DNA from: Cycas panzhihuaensis | Lineage: Eukaryota > Cycadophyta | Direction of reading: 5' to 3' | Length of the DNA stretch: 64,000 nucleotides | NCBI GenBank assembly: GCA_023213395.1 | Contig: CM041465.1 | Span: forward strand, 68,207,741-68,271,740 | Part shown: positions 22,382 to 35,205 of the stretch, in pieces | Layout of the letters: every line of letters begins with the position of its first letter | Numbering within the stretch: the stretch's first letter is position 1 | Program-made: the position numbers and the translations under genes | The notes under the pieces: generated by a model | The model's database searches: none | What the model saw: the letters and a program-made list of their open reading frames with translations, nothing else | Told to the model about the DNA's origin: nothing

Positions 22382-22760
22382 CTTGTAGAGCACTTGTTTA
22401 TTTCTTTTAGAAGTTTCCTTGTTCATCTTAGTTACCCAAGTTCTATAGCCTTGCAAACTCCGTCCCCCTGCCTTATACCACAAAATCCTATAAATGATTT
22501 AGAACTTGAAGCCTTAGGTCCCCTACTTCCAGTAGGTGAAATTCCTATTCCACTTAAGATGCCATTTTATCCCACTCCCTAGGAAGTCTCTTTATCACCA
22601 CCCATATATTCATCATCTTTCGATCCCCTCTCAGCAAGTTTCAACCTCTATTGCTATTATTATACCCCTCCCCCTCTACAAAGAATTATCTTTTTCCCCT
22701 TTGTACTTCCACTCTCACTACTACCAACCTTCTTACTACCCTATACGTTTTCCCCTTATC
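22382..22760 (+). other. G2 interior up to the G3 insertion
   Basis: About 380 bp, C/T- and proline-codon-rich, with weak plus-strand open frames (22394-22582, 22536-22817). No domain recognised. The last five bases (22756-22760, TTATC) are G3's target duplication. Confidence 0.5.
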
Positions 22761-23222
22761 TGTTACATTCCCAATTTCTCTCCTACTTTGACCAGTCATG
22801 GCCTGTCTTCTGGCTGACTTCATGTTAGGTTCAGTCTCAGTGAACTGTCTCTTTTCTGGCTAGCTTCCTTTAGAAGATTAAATGTCTCTATATATAGGGT
22901 TGGAGTTCCCATTCCAAATCATCATGGGGTTGTGTTCTCTTAGCATAAACTCGGCTTTTAGGGGTGCAGTTAGCTAGCCCATTTGGGTTGCAAATTTCTG
23001 GAGGTAACCTCGCCTCGAAGAGGGTTGACCATCTCAAGCACGATATTGGGTGAATCGAGCGTATTCCGAGTAGTATTGTCTAGCCTTGCGGATTGCATTC
23101 CTTGTCTATTTTGACTGGTGTATTTACTATTTTGTACTTTTGTTACCATTAGTAACTTTCCAACCGACTTTTTCTTAGACGTTATGGGATTCCGCGAGTG
23201 ATAGAGGAAAGTGTTCGCTTCG
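22761..23222 (+). repeat. 5' LTR of G3
   Basis: 462 bp, TGTTACATTCCC...GTTCGCTTCG, with TATA-like CTATATATAGGG (about 22890). Its partner ends TTCA, so the terminal CG here is probably a decayed CA. Confidence 0.92.
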
Positions 23223-23224
23223 AG

Positions 23225-23236
23225 TGGCATTAGAGC
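23225..23236 (+). other. Primer-binding site of G3
   Basis: TGGCATTAGAGC, two changes from the canonical initiator tRNA-Met site, 2 bp after the LTR. Confidence 0.82.
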
Positions 23237-23342
23237 TTCGTTTCGAAATGGGAATCTGAAGATAATTTGAAAAATTTCGACTAAAATTTTTTCTCCCTCA
23301 AGGACGGAACTAAGGTTAGGGAAAAGCCTCGTCTCAAACAAG

Positions 23343-24357
23343 ATGGTAAACCGCCAGACAATAATAACAGAAGCAGAAGGAAGCTGGATAGAAGTATTAT
23401 CCTACTTATCGTTGGAACTTATCACTTCAATAAAAAGCATCCAAGTTTCATTTGAAACTTTCAATAAGAAGTTGGATTTACAAGAAGGAGAGTCATCAGT
23501 AGAGAAACATCAAGACATGGAAGAATTCAATGAAGAATCCCTAGATCAAGATAACTAGGGGGACGAACAACAAAAGAACTTAAGAAGATTTAGGGGTTTT
23601 ACCTACGAACGACGGAATTAGAGGAGTTCCCAATCAGATCAAGGTCTTAGGGAACCAAATTTACACTGGAAAAATTTGATCCAAAAAGATTGAGGAACAT
23701 CCGAAGTTGGTTACTACAAATGAAAACATACTTCCAAGTATATGAACTATCGGATAAGGAAAAGATATCGACAACATCTCTACATTTGTATGGAAGGACG
23801 TTAGAGTGGTTTTAGTGGTGGCAAAAGAATAATTTGGGCCATCTAGAATCATGGGACTATCTAAAAGCAGGATTAATAAAACAATACAAAGATTCATGGA
23901 ACACTGACTATTTTGCTCAGTTAATAAGGTCACAACAAAATGGAATAGTTCAAGAATACACTGAGCAATTCCAGATGCTTCAATGTCTAATACCAGAACA
24001 AATACCAACAGAATACATTTTGGAGACTTACATTAGTGGATTAAAGGGAACAATCAGGTTTCGCATTAAGAATATGAACCCCTCAAATATTCATGAGGCA
24101 ATCCGATATGCGAAGAAATAGAAGCAGAATTCAAAAAGCATAGGTCTATCTATTCGCGCAGAACCAAATCATATCAGCAACAGGTATCTAATCCAAATTG
24201 GACTAGATTAGGCACAAAAGTAAACCCATCAATAGTAATAAAAGAGACGAACAAAACAAGTAAAGTTGAACATCTCAAAAAGGGGACATGTTTTAAATGT
24301 GGAGGAAAGTGGAATAAAGAACACAAATGTCCTGCAAAGAAGGTATTCATGATCAAT
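23343..24357 (+). pseudogene. G3 gag (degenerate)
   Basis: Starts at ATG 23343 (MVNRQTIITEAEGSW). After a stop and frame change the capsid core reads WLLQMKTYFQVYELSD, LHLYGRTLEW and QEYTEQFQMLQCL (about 23700-24100), a typical Gypsy gag. A zinc-knuckle-like CFKCGGKWNKEHKCPAKK follows at about 24290-24345. Stops occur at 23556-23558, about 23815 and 24118-24120. The gag normally assembles the particle that packages genomic RNA. Confidence 0.83.
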
Positions 24358-26455
24358 AATGACAAAGTAGAAATACCAAACGAAGAGCAGGAAGAAGTAA
24401 ATCAGACCCAAGAAGAGGAAGCAGACATAGATGAACTTTTAGAAGTCGATACTGAGAATGTTCAAATCTCACTGCAAGCCATAATGGGACAAAGTGTTAC
24501 AGCCCAAACCCTTAGGTTCCAAGGGATGATCAAAGGAGCTTCTGTTGCCATACTTGTGGATAGCGGCAGCACACACAACTTTATCAACAAGGCCACAACA
24601 AAGAAGTTAGGACTAAAAATACAATCCTTGAATACTTTTCAAGTATCCATAGCAAACGGTAAAACCATCCTTGTGGAGGCTACTGTCAGAAGGTGAATCT
24701 CCAAATTAGAGACTATTCAGCAAATACATGTATGTTTGCAATGCCTATAGGAGGAGTAGACGCAGTCTTGGGAATTCAGTGGTTATAGACCTTGGGTAAT
24801 ATAGTTAGCAACTATATGACCCGATTCATATATTTCTATCAAAAAGGGCGCAAATACAGATTATAGGCACTACCCACACCTCCAGCACAATTGGTATCTT
24901 CATATCGCATGGAAAAAATATTGAAGAAGAATCCATCGGCATACATATTGACTTGTTATAAGATAACGATAGAAGATGTACCAATAGAGGTATAAAAGAT
25001 CATAGATGAGCATAGAGCAGTATTTGAAGAACCCCAGGGACTTCTCCCATAACGGGATTATCAAGATTCCATTGAGCTAGTACCCGGAATATCTTCAGTA
25101 AATATCCGATCATACAGGCACCCCTGTCATCTAAAAGAGAAATTGAAAATATCACAAGGGAATTATTAAGTTAGGGATACATCGCAACTAGTTCGAGCCC
25201 ATTTGCATCACTGACTGTGGTCAATCCAAAAAAAGATGGATCATATAGGATATGTGTAGACTATCGAGGGTTGAACAAATTAACGGTAAGAACTATTATC
25301 CTATCCCATGGATAGATGATTTATTAGACAAAATACACAGAGCACGGTATTTCTCAAAAATGGACTTACAATCAGGGTATTATCAGATTCGTATCAGAGA
25401 GGAAGATATATACAAAACAACTTTTTGTACGCATGAGGGACTATTTGAGTTTAAAGTCATGTCGTTTGGGTTGACGAATGCCCCAACAACTTTTCAGAGC
25501 ACTATAAATTCAATTCTCAAACCACTTTTGTGGAAATTTGTGCTAGTCTTCTTTGATGACATTATGATCTACAGTAAAATATTGGAAGAGCATCTAGACC
25601 ATATCAAGGCAATACTACAAATCCTGCAGTCCAATCAATTCTATGCAAATCAAAAGAAATGCACGTTCGAAAAAGAAGAGCTAGAATATTTAGGCCATGT
25701 TATCACAAAGGAAGGGATAAAAATAGATTCAAAAAAGATTCAGGTCATTATTAATTGGCCAGTATTGAAAAATGTGACAGGAGTAAGGAGTTTCTTGGGA
25801 GCAACAAGATTTCTTCAAAAATTTATAAAGGGATATGCTCATATTGCATCCCCATTAACAAACCTTACAAAAAAGAATGCTTTTGTATGGAATCCATGAG
25901 CAGAAAATGCCTTTGAAGAACTCAAGAAAGCAATGGTCACAACTCCAATCCTAGCAACACCAGATTTTTCACAACCATTCATTTTGGAATGTGACGCTTC
26001 AGGATTCAGAATAGGGGTAGTACTAATTCAAAATGAATGACCTATTGCTTATGAAAGTAGGAAATTAAATAACAGGGAGAAGCTCAAACCTATTTACGAC
26101 AAAGAAACGTTGGCAATCATGCATGCCATACACCAATGGCGGCAATACTTATTAGGAAATAAGTTTATAGTTCGGACAGATCACAACAGTCTCAAATATT
26201 TCTTAAACCCAAAAACACTATCAGACGAACAACAGAAATGGGTCAGCAAGCTTCAAACCTTTGATTTCAGTATAGTATATAAGAAGGGTAAAGAAAATGC
26301 CATTGCAGATGCTTTCTCAAGCCTACCTGGGGACAACAATGAAGAAGTTTCGTTGAAAGCAATATCAATAGCCACACCCAACTGGACTCAAGAGTTGATC
26401 AAGGAATATAAGAGCGATCCACTTTCACAGAAGATATTAGAAGGAATTAAGGATT
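24358..26455 (+). pseudogene. G3 protease, reverse transcriptase and RNase H (degenerate)
   Basis: Protease motif VDSGSTHNFI at about 24555-24585. Reverse transcriptase from about 25070, with YRICVDYRGLNKL (about 25240), KMDLQSGYYQI, FGLTNAPTTFQ and catalytic FFDDIMIYS (about 25550). RNase H runs from about 25985 with FILECDASG, then VRTDHNSLKYFL and KKGKENAIADA (to about 26320). Stops occur at about 24694, 25019, 25050, 25897 and 26038, with a frame change near 25270. Very close to G1 at 19092-20646 and 16131-16307. Confidence 0.9.
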
Positions 26456-26457
26456 AG

Positions 26458-27235
26458 AAGCCTTCCACGTTCGAATTACAAGGAAAATTAATTCTAAGAA
26501 AGGGGAAGATATTTATCCTGATGGTTTCTAAAGTAAAGAAGGCCATATTAGAAGAAGCTCACTCGGTGCCAACAACAGGACATACAAAAATAGATAAAAC
26601 ATACTGGAAGATACGAAATTTTTTTTATTGGAAGGGAATAAAAGCAGACATTCTCAACTATGTATTTGAATGTGATTTGTGCCAACGAAACAAGAATGAA
26701 TACATAAAGAGTCCTGGATTACTACAACCATTACCTATTCCACATCAAAAGTGGGAAGAAATCTCAATGGACTTCATCACGGGACTCCCATGGTTTGAAG
26801 GGAAAGATGCCATCTTTGTAGTTGTAGATAGGTTAACTAAATACGCGCATTTTAGGGGCACACAATCAACGACAAAAGCAAGTCAAATAACAGAGATATA
26901 CATGAAGTAGATACATCGGTTGCATGGGCTTCCCAAAATTATAGCTAGTGATCGGGATCCAAAGTTCACAAGCCATTGGCAAGATTTGTTCAAATTAGCA
27001 AGAACAAAATTAAATATGAGTACAACCTACCATCCACAATCAAATGGACAAACAAAAGCAGTCAACAAGTGCCTAGAAGGATATTTAAGGAATTTTTCTT
27101 TTGATGAGCAAACTCAATGGCATTGATGGCTCCATTTGGCTGAATGGTGGTACAATACCACTTACCACTCGGCAACAAAGATATTATATGAATATGAGCC
27201 ACCATCTATACTCTGATGGACGAAAGTATCACAGG
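26458..27235 (+). pseudogene. G3 integrase (catalytic Glu replaced)
   Basis: N-terminal HHCC zinc finger (HSVPTTGH...CDLCQRN, about 26560-26690). The DDE core has MDFITGLPWFEG (first Asp, about 26770) and ASDRDPKF (second Asp, about 26950). Where the third catalytic residue is expected the motif reads SNGQTKAVNK instead of GQTE, so Glu is replaced by Lys. A stop interrupts the core at 26908-26910 and another at 27124-27126. Integrase inserts the cDNA; this copy cannot. Confidence 0.87.
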
Positions 27236-27435
27236 TACAAGCAGTACGTGAACAACAAGAATAGATGGAGCAAACAATGAGGACTTTGAAAGATAATTTA
27301 AATACAAGACATAATAGAATGAAACAACAAGCTAATACCAAAAGATCTGAGAGGAGTTTCATAGTTGCAGACTTGGTCTTTCTAGGACTCCAACCTTACA
27401 AGCAATCGTCAATGAAATAAACAAATAGACAAAAA

Positions 27436-27780
27436 TTGGCACTACGATTCTTCGGACCTTATCAAATTACTGGGAAAATTGGGAAAGTAGCTTACCAACT
27501 AGCATTACCACCAGGAAGCAAGATCCACAATGTTTTTCATGTATCTTATCTTAAGAAGAAAGTAGGGGAAAAGGTAACCCCTCAAACAATAGTCCCTGAG
27601 TTAGATGAAGAAGGGAAGATTATCTTTGAACCACAGGGGATTTTACAAATAAGAACAAAAGAATTACGATCCAGGAAGGTCAAAGAATACCTTATTAAGT
27701 GGGAAACTTTAGATGTAGACGATGCTATGTGGGAATTAGAAGAATGGATGCAACAACATCCAAATCTACCCATGCTTTGA
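27436..27780 (+). CDS. G3 integrase C-terminus with chromodomain
   Basis: Open frame to the stop at 27778-27780. It begins in the integrase C-terminal domain (FFGPYQITGKIGKVAYQL, then IHNVFHVSYLKK) and ends in a chromodomain: ILQIRTKELRSRKVKEYLIKW followed by AMWELEEW. The aromatic and acidic positions fit the chromodomains that direct plant chromoviruses to heterochromatin. It is the intact end of an otherwise broken polyprotein. The polypurine tract (AGAGGGGAGG, 27797-27806) and 3' LTR follow directly. Confidence 0.85.
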   Translation: MALRFFGPYQITGKIGKVAYQLALPPGSKIHNVFHVSYLKKKVGEKVTPQTIVPELDEEGKIIFEPQGILQIRTKELRSRKVKEYLIKWETLDVDDAMWELEEWMQQHPNLPML

Positions 27781-27810
27781 GGTCAAAGCATATTTTAGAG
27801 GGGAGGCACT

Positions 27811-28267
27811 TGTTACATTCCTAATTTCTCTCCTACTTTGACCTGTCATGGCCTATCTTCTGGCCGACTTCATGTTAGGTTCATTCTTAGTGAACTGTCT
27901 CTTTTTTGGCTGACTTCCTTTAGAAGATTAAATGTCTCTATATATAGGGGTTGGAGTCCCCATTCCAAATCATCACGTGGTTGTGTTCTCTTAGCATAGA
28001 CTCGGCATTTAGGGCTGCAGTTAGCTTGCCCATTTGGGCTACAATTTTTGAAGGTAACCTCGTCTCGAAGAGGGTTGGCCATCTCAAGCACGATATTGGG
28101 TGAATTGAGCGTATTCCAAGCAGTATTGGCTAGCCCTGTGGATTGCATTCCTTATCCATTTTGACTGGTGTATTTACTATTTTGTACTTTTGTTACCATT
28201 AATAACTTTCAGCAGACTTTTTCTTAGACGTTTTGGGATTCCGTGAGTGACAGAGGAAAGTGTTCGC
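27811..28267 (+). repeat. 3' LTR of G3, interrupted 4 bp from its end
   Basis: 457 bp homologous to 22761-23218, broken at TTCGC. The last four bases (TTCA) reappear at 35211-35214, after element D and its duplicated TTCGC. Confidence 0.93.
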
Positions 28268-28458
28268 TGTTGAGGGAATGGATCTAGGGATCTAGTGCAC
28301 TAACATTACACAATGGCAAATAGTGGAGACAAGCACAATGTATCCAACAAGAGAAATGCTAATAGCTTGAGCTCAAAGAGGAAAAGTGTAGAATATGAAC
28401 ACTCTCCATGTAATTTCAGCTTATATAATGAGAATGCTCATTAGGTTTTGGAATTTGA
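28268..28458 (-). repeat. Truncated 3' LTR of Copia D
   Basis: Matches the first 190 or so bases of 34838-35205 (TGTTGAGGGAATGGATCTAG...TTTGGAATTTGA), then switches to RNase H sequence. Confidence 0.9.
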
Positions 28459-31400
28459 CCTAGACCTATTTGGGTGATATCCAAAGTATGTAATAATTTG
28501 CGAAGCCATATCACCTCCTTGCTAGTCTCAGAAGCAGCTATGTATTCGACTTCAGTAGTAGAATCTGCAGTGATTTTCTGCTGCCTTGGCCGCCATGAAA
28601 TTGGAGTTGTTCCAAGAAATGTGATGTATCCGAATGTTGATCTTCCTGTATTTTTGTCATTTGCAAAATCCGAGTCTGTGTATGTTGCAAGTCTGAAATC
28701 ATTGTTGTGCTCATACAACAAACCAAGTTTGTTGGTTATCTTTAGGTACTTCAACACTCGTATTGTTGCTTGCCAATGGTTCTACTTTGGAGCTATCATG
28801 TGACAGGCAAGAATGCCAATGGCATGGGTAATATCTAGCCTTGTATTGGTAACATAAATGAGGCTACCTACAAGTTGCCGATAGAGTGTTGCATCTGCCT
28901 TTCGAGTGTCTTCATCGTAAAGTTTGACATTGGGCTCCATTGGAGTAGACACTATTCCAGCATCTTCTAATTGAAACTTGATTAGAAGATCGTTGATATA
29001 TTTTTCTTGGGAGAGAGATTTTTCCATTGCATTGAGTTACCTCAATTCCCAAGTAATATCTCATTAGTCCGAGGTCAGACAGTTCGAAGCATTTTGACAA
29101 GTCCATCTTTAATTTGTTGATATCCTACTCACTGTTTGCAGTTATTAGCATGTTGTCCACAAAGATCAGGAGATATGTGAGTTCGCCATTTTTTCTCTTA
29201 ATGAATAAAGTTGCATCAACATCTTGATAGTCATATACCTCATAACCAAGTTGCCTCATTTTGTTGGACAACTTGGTGAACCAAGCGTGAGGGGCTTGTT
29301 TTAGGCCATATCGCAACTTTTTCAGTCTGCACACTTTCTACTCCTGTCCTGCTATCTCAAAGCCTTCAAGTTGTGTCATGTAGATTTCTTCTTCCAAATC
29401 TCCGTTAAGAAAAGCAGTTTTCACATTGAGTTGGAGGATTTTCCAACCCTGTTGAGCAGCCAAGGCCACAAGTGCTCTGATTGTGGGCTATTTGGTAGTT
29501 GGTGCGAAGACCTCTGTGTAGTCTATGCCTTCCCTTTGGGTGAATCCTTTTGCGACCAACCTTGCCTTGTGTTTTTCAAGGGTGTCGTCTGATCTGTATT
29601 TATTTTTGAACACCCATTTGTTTCTGACTACCTTTCTTCCCAAAGGCAGATCAATGAGCTCCCATGTACTGTTCTTGATCAAGGATTGGTATTCCTCATT
29701 CATGGCATTTCTCCAAACTATGTGTTTCACAGCTTTTTGGTATGATAGAGGCTCGTCATTTGAAGCAAGGTGCAGTTAAGCTAGTTCAAGCTCTGTTGGA
29801 AGTGATGTTTGCTCCCTTGCTCTGTAGGCACCACTTCGAGTGCTAGTTTTGCCTACCTCATCGGATCTCAAGTCTTTGTGCAACTAGTAGGCTTCTCAAA
29901 AACCTTTGGTTGGGAATTACGTTCTCATTTCTACAACATCCTGGTCTTCATTTTGAAAAGGATCATGGGAGATGTATGGTCCGGAGGCCGATGACATTGC
30001 TAGAGAAGACGGCCCTGCAACTGAAGGTGGTTCTTCTGCAGCTCCTTTTCCTTTTGATGTTTGATGTGGTGATTCTTGGCTATTCTCCCAAGATGTCCCT
30101 GGATTCGCGCACATTGACATAGGATCTGAGTCAAGGATAGTGTCCTTCGGGGCTTTATTGTCAAATGCCAAAATTTTGAGTATTTCTTCAGTGTCTCCCC
30201 CCCAAATGTTGGAATCTGTACATCATATTCCTGGACATTGTTGTATCTATAAGATGGTGCTTTAGAATCAAGTTGAAGTAGCTGATCCTCTGTTTCCGTA
30301 AATACCACATCCCTAGTGATAATGATCTTCTTTAATGTTGGAATGAAGACCTTGTACCCTTTCTTGTTCATGGGGTACCCAACAAAGATGCCCTTTAAAG
30401 CTCGCGGCTGGAGCTTATTTCTATGCTCATCAAGAATGTGAGCATAACAAGTAGAGACGAAAAGTTTGAAGTGATGGATGGTGGGGGTCCGTCCAGTTCA
30501 TCGTTCATTTGGAGACGGGTCGAGCTTCGATGGATTTATGTTGTTCATGCAGTAGACTGCAGTATAAATAGCTTCGGCCCAAAGATATGCAGGTACATTC
30601 TTGAAGACAAGCATAGCCCATGCCATATTCATTATGGTTCTGTTAGCCCTTTCAACAACTCCATTCTGCTAAGGGGTACCTGCAATGGTTGTTTCATGCT
30701 TGATCCCCTGGTGACACAAGAAGTCTTCAAATTCATTTGAAGTGTATTCGCCACCATTGTCAGTCCTGAGACACTTCAACTGATATCCAGATTCCTTCTC
30801 TGTGAGAGTCTTGAATGCTTTGAATACTGTGAATTCTTCATCTTTTGATTTGAGAAAGGTCACCCATACCTTTCGAGTGAAGTCATCAATAAATGTAATG
30901 TAGTACCTCTTCCTTATGAGAGAAGGGATAGGCATAGGCCTCTGGATGTCCAGTGTACTAATTCAAGAGGCTGACTGGCTTTCCATTGACTCTGGGGAAA
31001 TGGCTATCGGTGAGATTTGGTAATAATGCAAGCTTCACATTTGAATGACTTAGAGGAAAATCTGGGCAGACCTAGAGTGGAATCGGAGATTTCCTTAAGT
31101 CGATCAAGTTTGACGTGCCCCATGTGAGCATGCTAGAGAGCTTCTGGGGATAGCTTGGGATGAGTCAAGGTGACATTATATGCAAGTTCTTCTTCAACAT
31201 AGATGGGGGTAACAACTTGGTATGCAGAAGAAGACAATGTGATTCCAGTCAGTCTAAATAGCTTACCTTCAAGTTTACCAGTGATCACCACAAAACATGA
31301 AGGCGAGTAAATAACACTAAGAACTTGATCATTAGTTGTGACACTCAGGTCGAATCCATGGGAGACAAGTGTGGATAATGACAGAAGGTTTTGTTTGAGA

Positions 31401-32757
31401 TGGGGAATATACAAGACATCTTTTAAAGTAAAATTGGACAGGCCTGGGAGCTTCAGGCGTATGGAGCCCATGCCTTGAACAGGTTGTGTCGACTTATCGG
31501 CCATGTGTACTGCTCCGGTGACCTTTGAATCAAAATCCTAGAAGAAGTCCTGGTGACAAGTCATGTGCTCGGTAGCTCTTGTGTCCATAACCCTGTTTGA
31601 TGATGATGTTGATGCAATATTTGCCTGTCCAAGAGGTCGAGGTAGTGGCGAATCAAGCTGACAAATGGCTGTACCATAGCGTGCCTCGATGTACCTCTTA
31701 GGTCTAGAAGCAACAGATGAAGTGGATGCTTCCCTGCTTTGTTGAATATGTGCCTCAATGAGATTTGCTCCTACAAATAAGTCATCATGACTCTCATCAA
31801 CATTATGGGCTTGATGTTGCTGTTGTTGATGACGAGGCAATCTGTTGTAGTCAATGCAGCAATCTTTTGTAAGGTATCCTTTCCTGTTACACCTTTGACA
31901 CGTGGGAGCATTGTTGTTTGACTATCTCTGTTTGACGGTCTTTTGACTGTTGTTTTGCTGCTGACCTTGTTGTTGCCTCTGTTGTTGTCCCTATTGCTTT
32001 CCCCTGCCTCTTCTGCGACCTCTTCTTCCTCTGCGTGAAGATTGACCTTGCTATTTGGTGTAGTATACTTCCTCATCCATGTTAGCTTCAAAGGTTGCAT
32101 TAGGAGGTGAATCTGAAAGTGGGAAGCTAGTAGGGAAGGTCTTGTCATGTTCAATAAACTTCTTAACTAACGCTTTGAAGGCGAGGGTCTTCAGTGTGCG
32201 AGATGACTGAAGATTTCCTAGTAGGTTCTTATAATCAGGAACGTGCAGACTTGACTGAATTAGGAAGGCCCAAGGTATGCATTGGGTCTTAAAATCCCTG
32301 TATGGCCTATTTAATGGGGTGAAGAGCATTGATGGTTTCATGTGCTCGCCCTTTTTGCATTCGCATCTTGTTCATCTTCAATACCATATGAACAAACTCT
32401 AAGTTTGATCGAGTATCGAAGTTTCTTTTGAGGACTTCGAGGACCTTGAAGGCAGCGTCGAGCTGTGTGTCATCGATCAGGTTGTGCAAGGAGTAATCTA
32501 TAACTAGCAGGATCCCTGCTCTGATCTTCTGGTCTTCAGTGATCCGCTATCGCCATTGCGGATTATTAAGTGGAGTTGGAGGTGTGCCACCACTCTGTGG
32601 TGTGGTGTCGGTAGCAGGTACTATCGGGGTCGACTCCAAGTGGTCCAACCAGAGCCCCTCATACTTGGCTACGTTCTTGACTCTCGTGAACCATAGATTC
32701 CCAGTTCTCCTTCCCCTTTAGCGTATAGTTCACATTCTGCTTGAAGTTGGTCGACAT
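28459..32757 (-). pseudogene. Copia D gag-pol polyprotein (degenerate, 3'-truncated)
   Basis: ATG at 32757 (MSTNFKQNVNYTL). Gag runs to about 31900 with an Arg/Gln-rich tail. The protease reads MDTRATEHM instead of DTGA (about 31590). GAG-pre-integrase follows at 31504-31133 (FTLKDVLYIPHLKQNLLS). The integrase core shows RTDNGGEYTSNEF at about 30760. Reverse transcriptase begins with TWELIDLPLGRK (about 29660) and includes YGLKQAPHAWF (about 29300). Its catalytic box is FVDNM instead of FVDDM (about 29160). RNase H stops after EVIWLRKLLHT at the deletion junction. Multiple frameshifts. Confidence 0.88.
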
Positions 32758-34823
32758 GGTGGTGTGAAAAGATGAATAAGAGTGATATATATAAATGTGT
32801 ATGAAAATGCACTAAGTAGAAGAAGGTGGAGTCACTGACACTTGTGACAGGTCTACATGACGCAATAGGGAATAATGAAGTAATATAATGTAAGATGTGG
32901 AAGCAAAGAGGTCACAAATAAGTATGTGGTGAAAGTGATCTAATCAAGATAAGTGAGAAGGCCTATATAGAAGTCGGCATGTGGGTGCACACAACTAGTA
33001 ACCAAAGTGATGTAGGATGTGTAACAAACCCAAACCTCTAACTTGTGTCCAAAGTAGGTGAGGTGTCGATGCCTAGGGGGGCTTCTAGTATATGTAATTA
33101 ATGGTCTTCACCCACAATACCTGCACCGTTCCTTGGTGATGAAATCCAAGTAAACGTAGAGCCTAGGTACTGCCGGTCCTCACCCTGTTCACCAATGAGC
33201 AACGATATACTTTCTGAAGAGAAGTACGTGCATGTCCCACGACTATGACAGATATTGAGCTAGCTAAATTAATTATCTTGATTGAGGGTTTTTAGTTTTC
33301 CCGGATGGTTATCAGGATAATCCCTGATTGGAGGCCGTAGGTATGGCCAACTTGTCCCTCCACCACTATACCGGTTATGACCAGACCCAGTATGAAACTC
33401 ACACCTCCCTTGGGGCCCAGACTTCAGCCACCTTTGGTCTATTTCAACCAAGGCGAGTATGCGCACAAGTCAAGAACTGACAGTATAAAATTGTTGAGAT
33501 GAGTTGATTTTAAGGAAAGTGCTGTTGTTCTCGAATGACATGTAAAAATAACTAAAAATTGAATGCAAATGGTCCACTTAAGTGTTGTTGCCATGTCCAA
33601 GTGTAGTGATAACGTGTCCACCTAGTGTCCAAGTGGCACTCTATGTGCCTAAATGGCACTCGATGAGGTCTCCAAGTGCATTCAATCATTAAAATCATAC
33701 ATATATGATGAACCAAATCATCAGAAATTGCTTCGATTCAGATGATTGGCTAGTACAAAGGATTTAAGTGCCTTGTTCGTTTTACAAAAGGGCCAAAATA
33801 AGCCTCCAAAAGCCAAAAAGGCTATAAATGTCTTAAAAAAATCCCTCTTACATGCAATTTATTTATTTATTTAAATGAAGGGAAAAAAATAAAAATTTCA
33901 GAAATACAATGTATACTAAAAAATCTAATTTTCAGCAAGCCAAGTCTGCTGTTGGGCAAACTGTACCATCTATTGTATCGCTATATGGCACAAGTTTCAA
34001 AAAATTTTGAAAAAATTGAAAATTTTCAGATTTGTTGCCCTTCACCTCCACTTTACAAATATATAAAATTTTTTTAAAAATCTTATAAAAAACAGACAAA
34101 AAGCTTGTTTTAGCTCGCGGTCAAAATGTACTGGAAAACTCAAAAACACTCATAACTTTTCAATGGAGCATTAGATTCATGCGAGACTTGTTCCAAATGA
34201 TAGATCGGGACGAGGAGATCCGAAAACATGTATTATAGCAGGAAAAAACTCCTCAGATTTTTTCATATATCAGATTTTTAAATTTGGAAGGTGGTTGCAT
34301 AAAACAGGCTGTTTGACCCCTTTAGCTTTAACGCACCTACTGGTAAAATTTCGTCTAATTCTGAGCACTTTGATTTTTTGACTGTACCGTTGTACGAAAT
34401 TCCGTACAGCCCGTACAACATCCGTATGATTTGATTTTATACTTCAAAATCTGCTTCTGATCAATGAAAATCACTGATTATTTCTTTTGCAACCTATGAA
34501 TATGACTTTCACTGCAAAAATGGGCAAAAAAATGCCAGATTTAGGGCTAAAAAAGATGGTTGAAAATCTATAAAATGAGCAATTCCTGTGCTATTTTAGG
34601 CCTGCACATAGGCTGTTTTTAGGCAGCCACACTTCTTTCTCTAGTTTGTGGAAACAAAATAGTACAAGAGTATACAAATTTGTACTAAAAATCTCCTAAA
34701 AAGATCTTTAAAAATGGGTTTAAAAAATATTTCAACTTGTCACTTCACATGAATGGTGAAAAAGAGGAGAAAATAGCTTGCAATCTCCTTGCAAGTGAGT
34801 GTGGCACTAGGATCCTCCCAATG
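32758..34823 (-). other. Long 5' leader of Copia D
   Basis: About 2.07 kb of leader with no domain in any frame, long for a Copia. Imperfect GTCCAAGTGGCACT / GTCCAAGTG words recur at 33596-33672. A GTAC-rich patch lies at 34384-34425 (TTCCGTACAGCCCGTACAAC). Short open frames at 33269-33621 look fortuitous. Confidence 0.6.
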
Positions 34824-34835
34824 GCTCTGATACCA
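34824..34835 (-). other. Primer-binding site of Copia D
   Basis: Minus-strand TGGTATCAGAGC, two bases from the LTR. Confidence 0.9.
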
Positions 34836-34837
34836 CT

Positions 34838-35205
34838 TGTTGAGGGAATGGATCTAGGGATCTAGTGCACTAACACTACACAATGGCAAATAGTGGAGAC
34901 AAGCACAATGTACTCAACAAGAGAAATGCTAATAGGTTGAGCTCAAAGAGGAGAAGTGTAGAATATGAACACTCTCCATGTAATTTCAGCTTATATAACG
35001 AGAATGCTCATTAGGGTTTGGAATTTGAGTTTTCCCTCCTAATGACATTCAGATGAGATTACATGAAATTACAATGAAATGAACTTTATGTCATTTCACT
35101 TAAATGACTTAAGCATAGTCATCTTATCCCAAAGTTACAAACATAAAAGTGACTTTATCTAATTCTAACTTTATGAAATGACTATGTGACATTAACATCG
35201 TCACA
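34838..35205 (-). repeat. 5' LTR of Copia D
   Basis: 368 bp, TGTTGAGGGAATGG...ACATCGTCACA. Its far end is fixed by the TTCGC duplication (35206-35210). Confidence 0.9.

Larger units (their letters stand above)
28268..35205 (-). mobile_element. Copia retrotransposon D (3' LTR deleted internally)
   Basis: Minus-strand Copia of a lineage different from A/B/K/L. The 5' LTR is 34838-35205 (368 bp), the PBS 34824-34835, and the target duplication TTCGC is perfect at 28263-28267 and 35206-35210. The low-coordinate LTR is only 191 bp (28268-28458) and joins directly to RNase H coding sequence. An internal deletion therefore removed the last part of RNase H, the polypurine tract and about 177 bp of LTR. 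Confidence 0.9.
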
